From the NCBI RefSeq assembly GCF_001623405.1, contig NZ_LUHG01000035.1, forward strand, positions 1 through 37,199: DNA of 37,199 bases, given 5' to 3'. A program made the position numbers and the translations under genes. How positions within the stretch are numbered: the first letter of the stretch is position 1; each line of letters opens with the position of its first letter. Shown here one piece after another: positions 36,135 to 37,199 of the stretch. The stretch is from Hydrotalea flava. GTDB taxonomy: Bacteria; Bacteroidota; Bacteroidia; Chitinophagales; Chitinophagaceae. Under the pieces are notes generated by a model. The model did not search any database. It saw only the letters and a list, made by a program, of their open reading frames with translations, and had not been told where the DNA came from.

Positions 36135-36216
36135 AATGGGAGTTGCCGGGAAAATATGCACCGAAATTTTGAATAGCAAAACAAATCATTAATTGTATTG
36201 TTACTGATATTTTTTC

Positions 36217-36609
36217 ATGAAAAAAGATATTGAAAATAGAAATGATATTGAACTGCTGGTCAATACTTTTTATGCAGCAGTAAAAAAGGATGCCCTGTTG
36301 TGGCCCTATTTTACTGCTTTATCGGAAGCACAATGGCAGAAACATTTGGAACGCCAATATTTATTTTGGGAAAATGCTTTGTTTTATACCGGTGGTTATT
36401 TAGGAAACCCATTGCAAAAGCATAGAAAAATTCATCAAAAAAAAATGATTGAAAACAAACATTTTAAGCGTTGGCTTGATTTATTTTTTTCAGTTACAGA
36501 TAGTTTGTTTGAAGGTGAGAAAGCCGAATTAGCCAAGCAAAGAGCCTATAACATTGCCGTTGTAATGAAGCTGAAATTAGTTGTCCAAACAGGGGTTCAT
36601 AAAAACTAA
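36217..36609 (+). CDS. Group III truncated hemoglobin
   Basis: 130 residues. It has the group III pattern: NRNDIELLVNTFYAAVKKDALLWPYF, WQKHLERQYLFWENALFYTGGYLGNP, and HFKRWLDLFFSVTDSLFEG. His69 and His73 after GNP are the candidate heme ligands. Such globins bind O2 or NO in the cytosol and often accompany N-oxide metabolism. It follows nosY on the same strand and ends just before a terminator; detoxifying NO leaking from denitrification is an inference from its place. Confidence 0.9.
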   Translation: MKKDIENRNDIELLVNTFYAAVKKDALLWPYFTALSEAQWQKHLERQYLFWENALFYTGGYLGNPLQKHRKIHQKKMIENKHFKRWLDLFFSVTDSLFEGEKAELAKQRAYNIAVVMKLKLVVQTGVHKN

Positions 36610-36629
36610 CAAAAAATATTTTAAATAAG

Positions 36630-36655
36630 AAAGCCCCTTTTTTTAAAGAGGCTTT
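36630..36655. terminator. Bidirectional terminator between the globin gene and guaB
   Basis: AAAGCC...GGCTTT stem extended by CTTT/AAAG around one mismatch, with a T4 loop. It lies 20 bp after the globin stop and 78 bp from the convergent guaB end, so it likely ends both transcripts. Confidence 0.75.
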
Positions 36656-36733
36656 GATGCGTTGTTTTGTTGCAGTACAAGTGTGCGACGCAACAGAAGC
36701 ATTATAGTAGTACCATTAGCCGGGTACATACAA

Positions 36734-37199
<466 letters not shown>

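Overview
This is an AT-rich window whose genes point to a member of the Bacteroidota, most likely a Chitinophagaceae-like bacterium. The evidence is the pair of large secreted proteins ending in the gliding-motility/T9SS C-terminal sorting domain, many Bacteroidota-type lipoproteins, a Bacteroidota-style clade II nitrous oxide reductase cluster, and start regions with little Shine-Dalgarno signal. The genus is inferred, not proven.

Layout. 1-1332 (+): the end of an RND efflux permease and its lipoprotein adaptor. 1422-1761: a truncated AraC-type regulator fragment joined to a small inverted-repeat element (MITE-like). 1766-4372 (-): a TolB-like propeller protein and an exported esterase-like hydrolase. 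4609-6795: a small secreted protein with one stop codon, then an IS4-type insertion sequence with 5-bp target duplications and a dead transposase. 6862-16746 (-): an apparent TetR-controlled region running from a 4-TM membrane gene (frameshifted), TetR, a small membrane protein, a heme-binding lipoprotein and a cupin into a TolC/adaptor/RND efflux operon, followed by an LpxR-like outer-membrane enzyme and a DUF2141 protein. The same palindrome (GTGAATATTCAC) lies before the first gene and before tolC, so both promoters are probably TetR targets. 17064-17548: a broken lipoprotein gene. 17708-18466: a short-chain dehydrogenase. 18527-23935: two tandem paralogous PKD/T9SS surface proteins. 23970-26385: an alpha/beta hydrolase and lnt.

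26482-36609 is a nitrogen-oxide module. On the minus strand are a Crp/Fnr regulator, a heme-copper-oxidase-like membrane protein without a recognisable CuB His pair, and the di-iron repair protein Ric. Divergently on the plus strand are a lipoprotein cytochrome c, NosZ (clade II, Sec-type, with a lipobox), a membrane protein fused to NosL, NosD, NosF, NosY and a group III truncated hemoglobin. Together these would reduce N2O, mature and supply copper to NosZ, and handle NO damage. A second MITE copy with a 9-bp target duplication lies in the divergent control region, and a strong hairpin terminator lies between nosZ and the nosL fusion. The window ends with a bidirectional terminator and the 3' part of guaB.

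The most unusual items are the membrane-protein/NosL fusion, lipidation signals on both NosZ and its cytochrome, the CuB-less oxidase-like protein next to ric, the paired TetR operators, the two MITE copies, and a run of damaged genes between 1.4 and 17.5 kb while all large genes remain intact.
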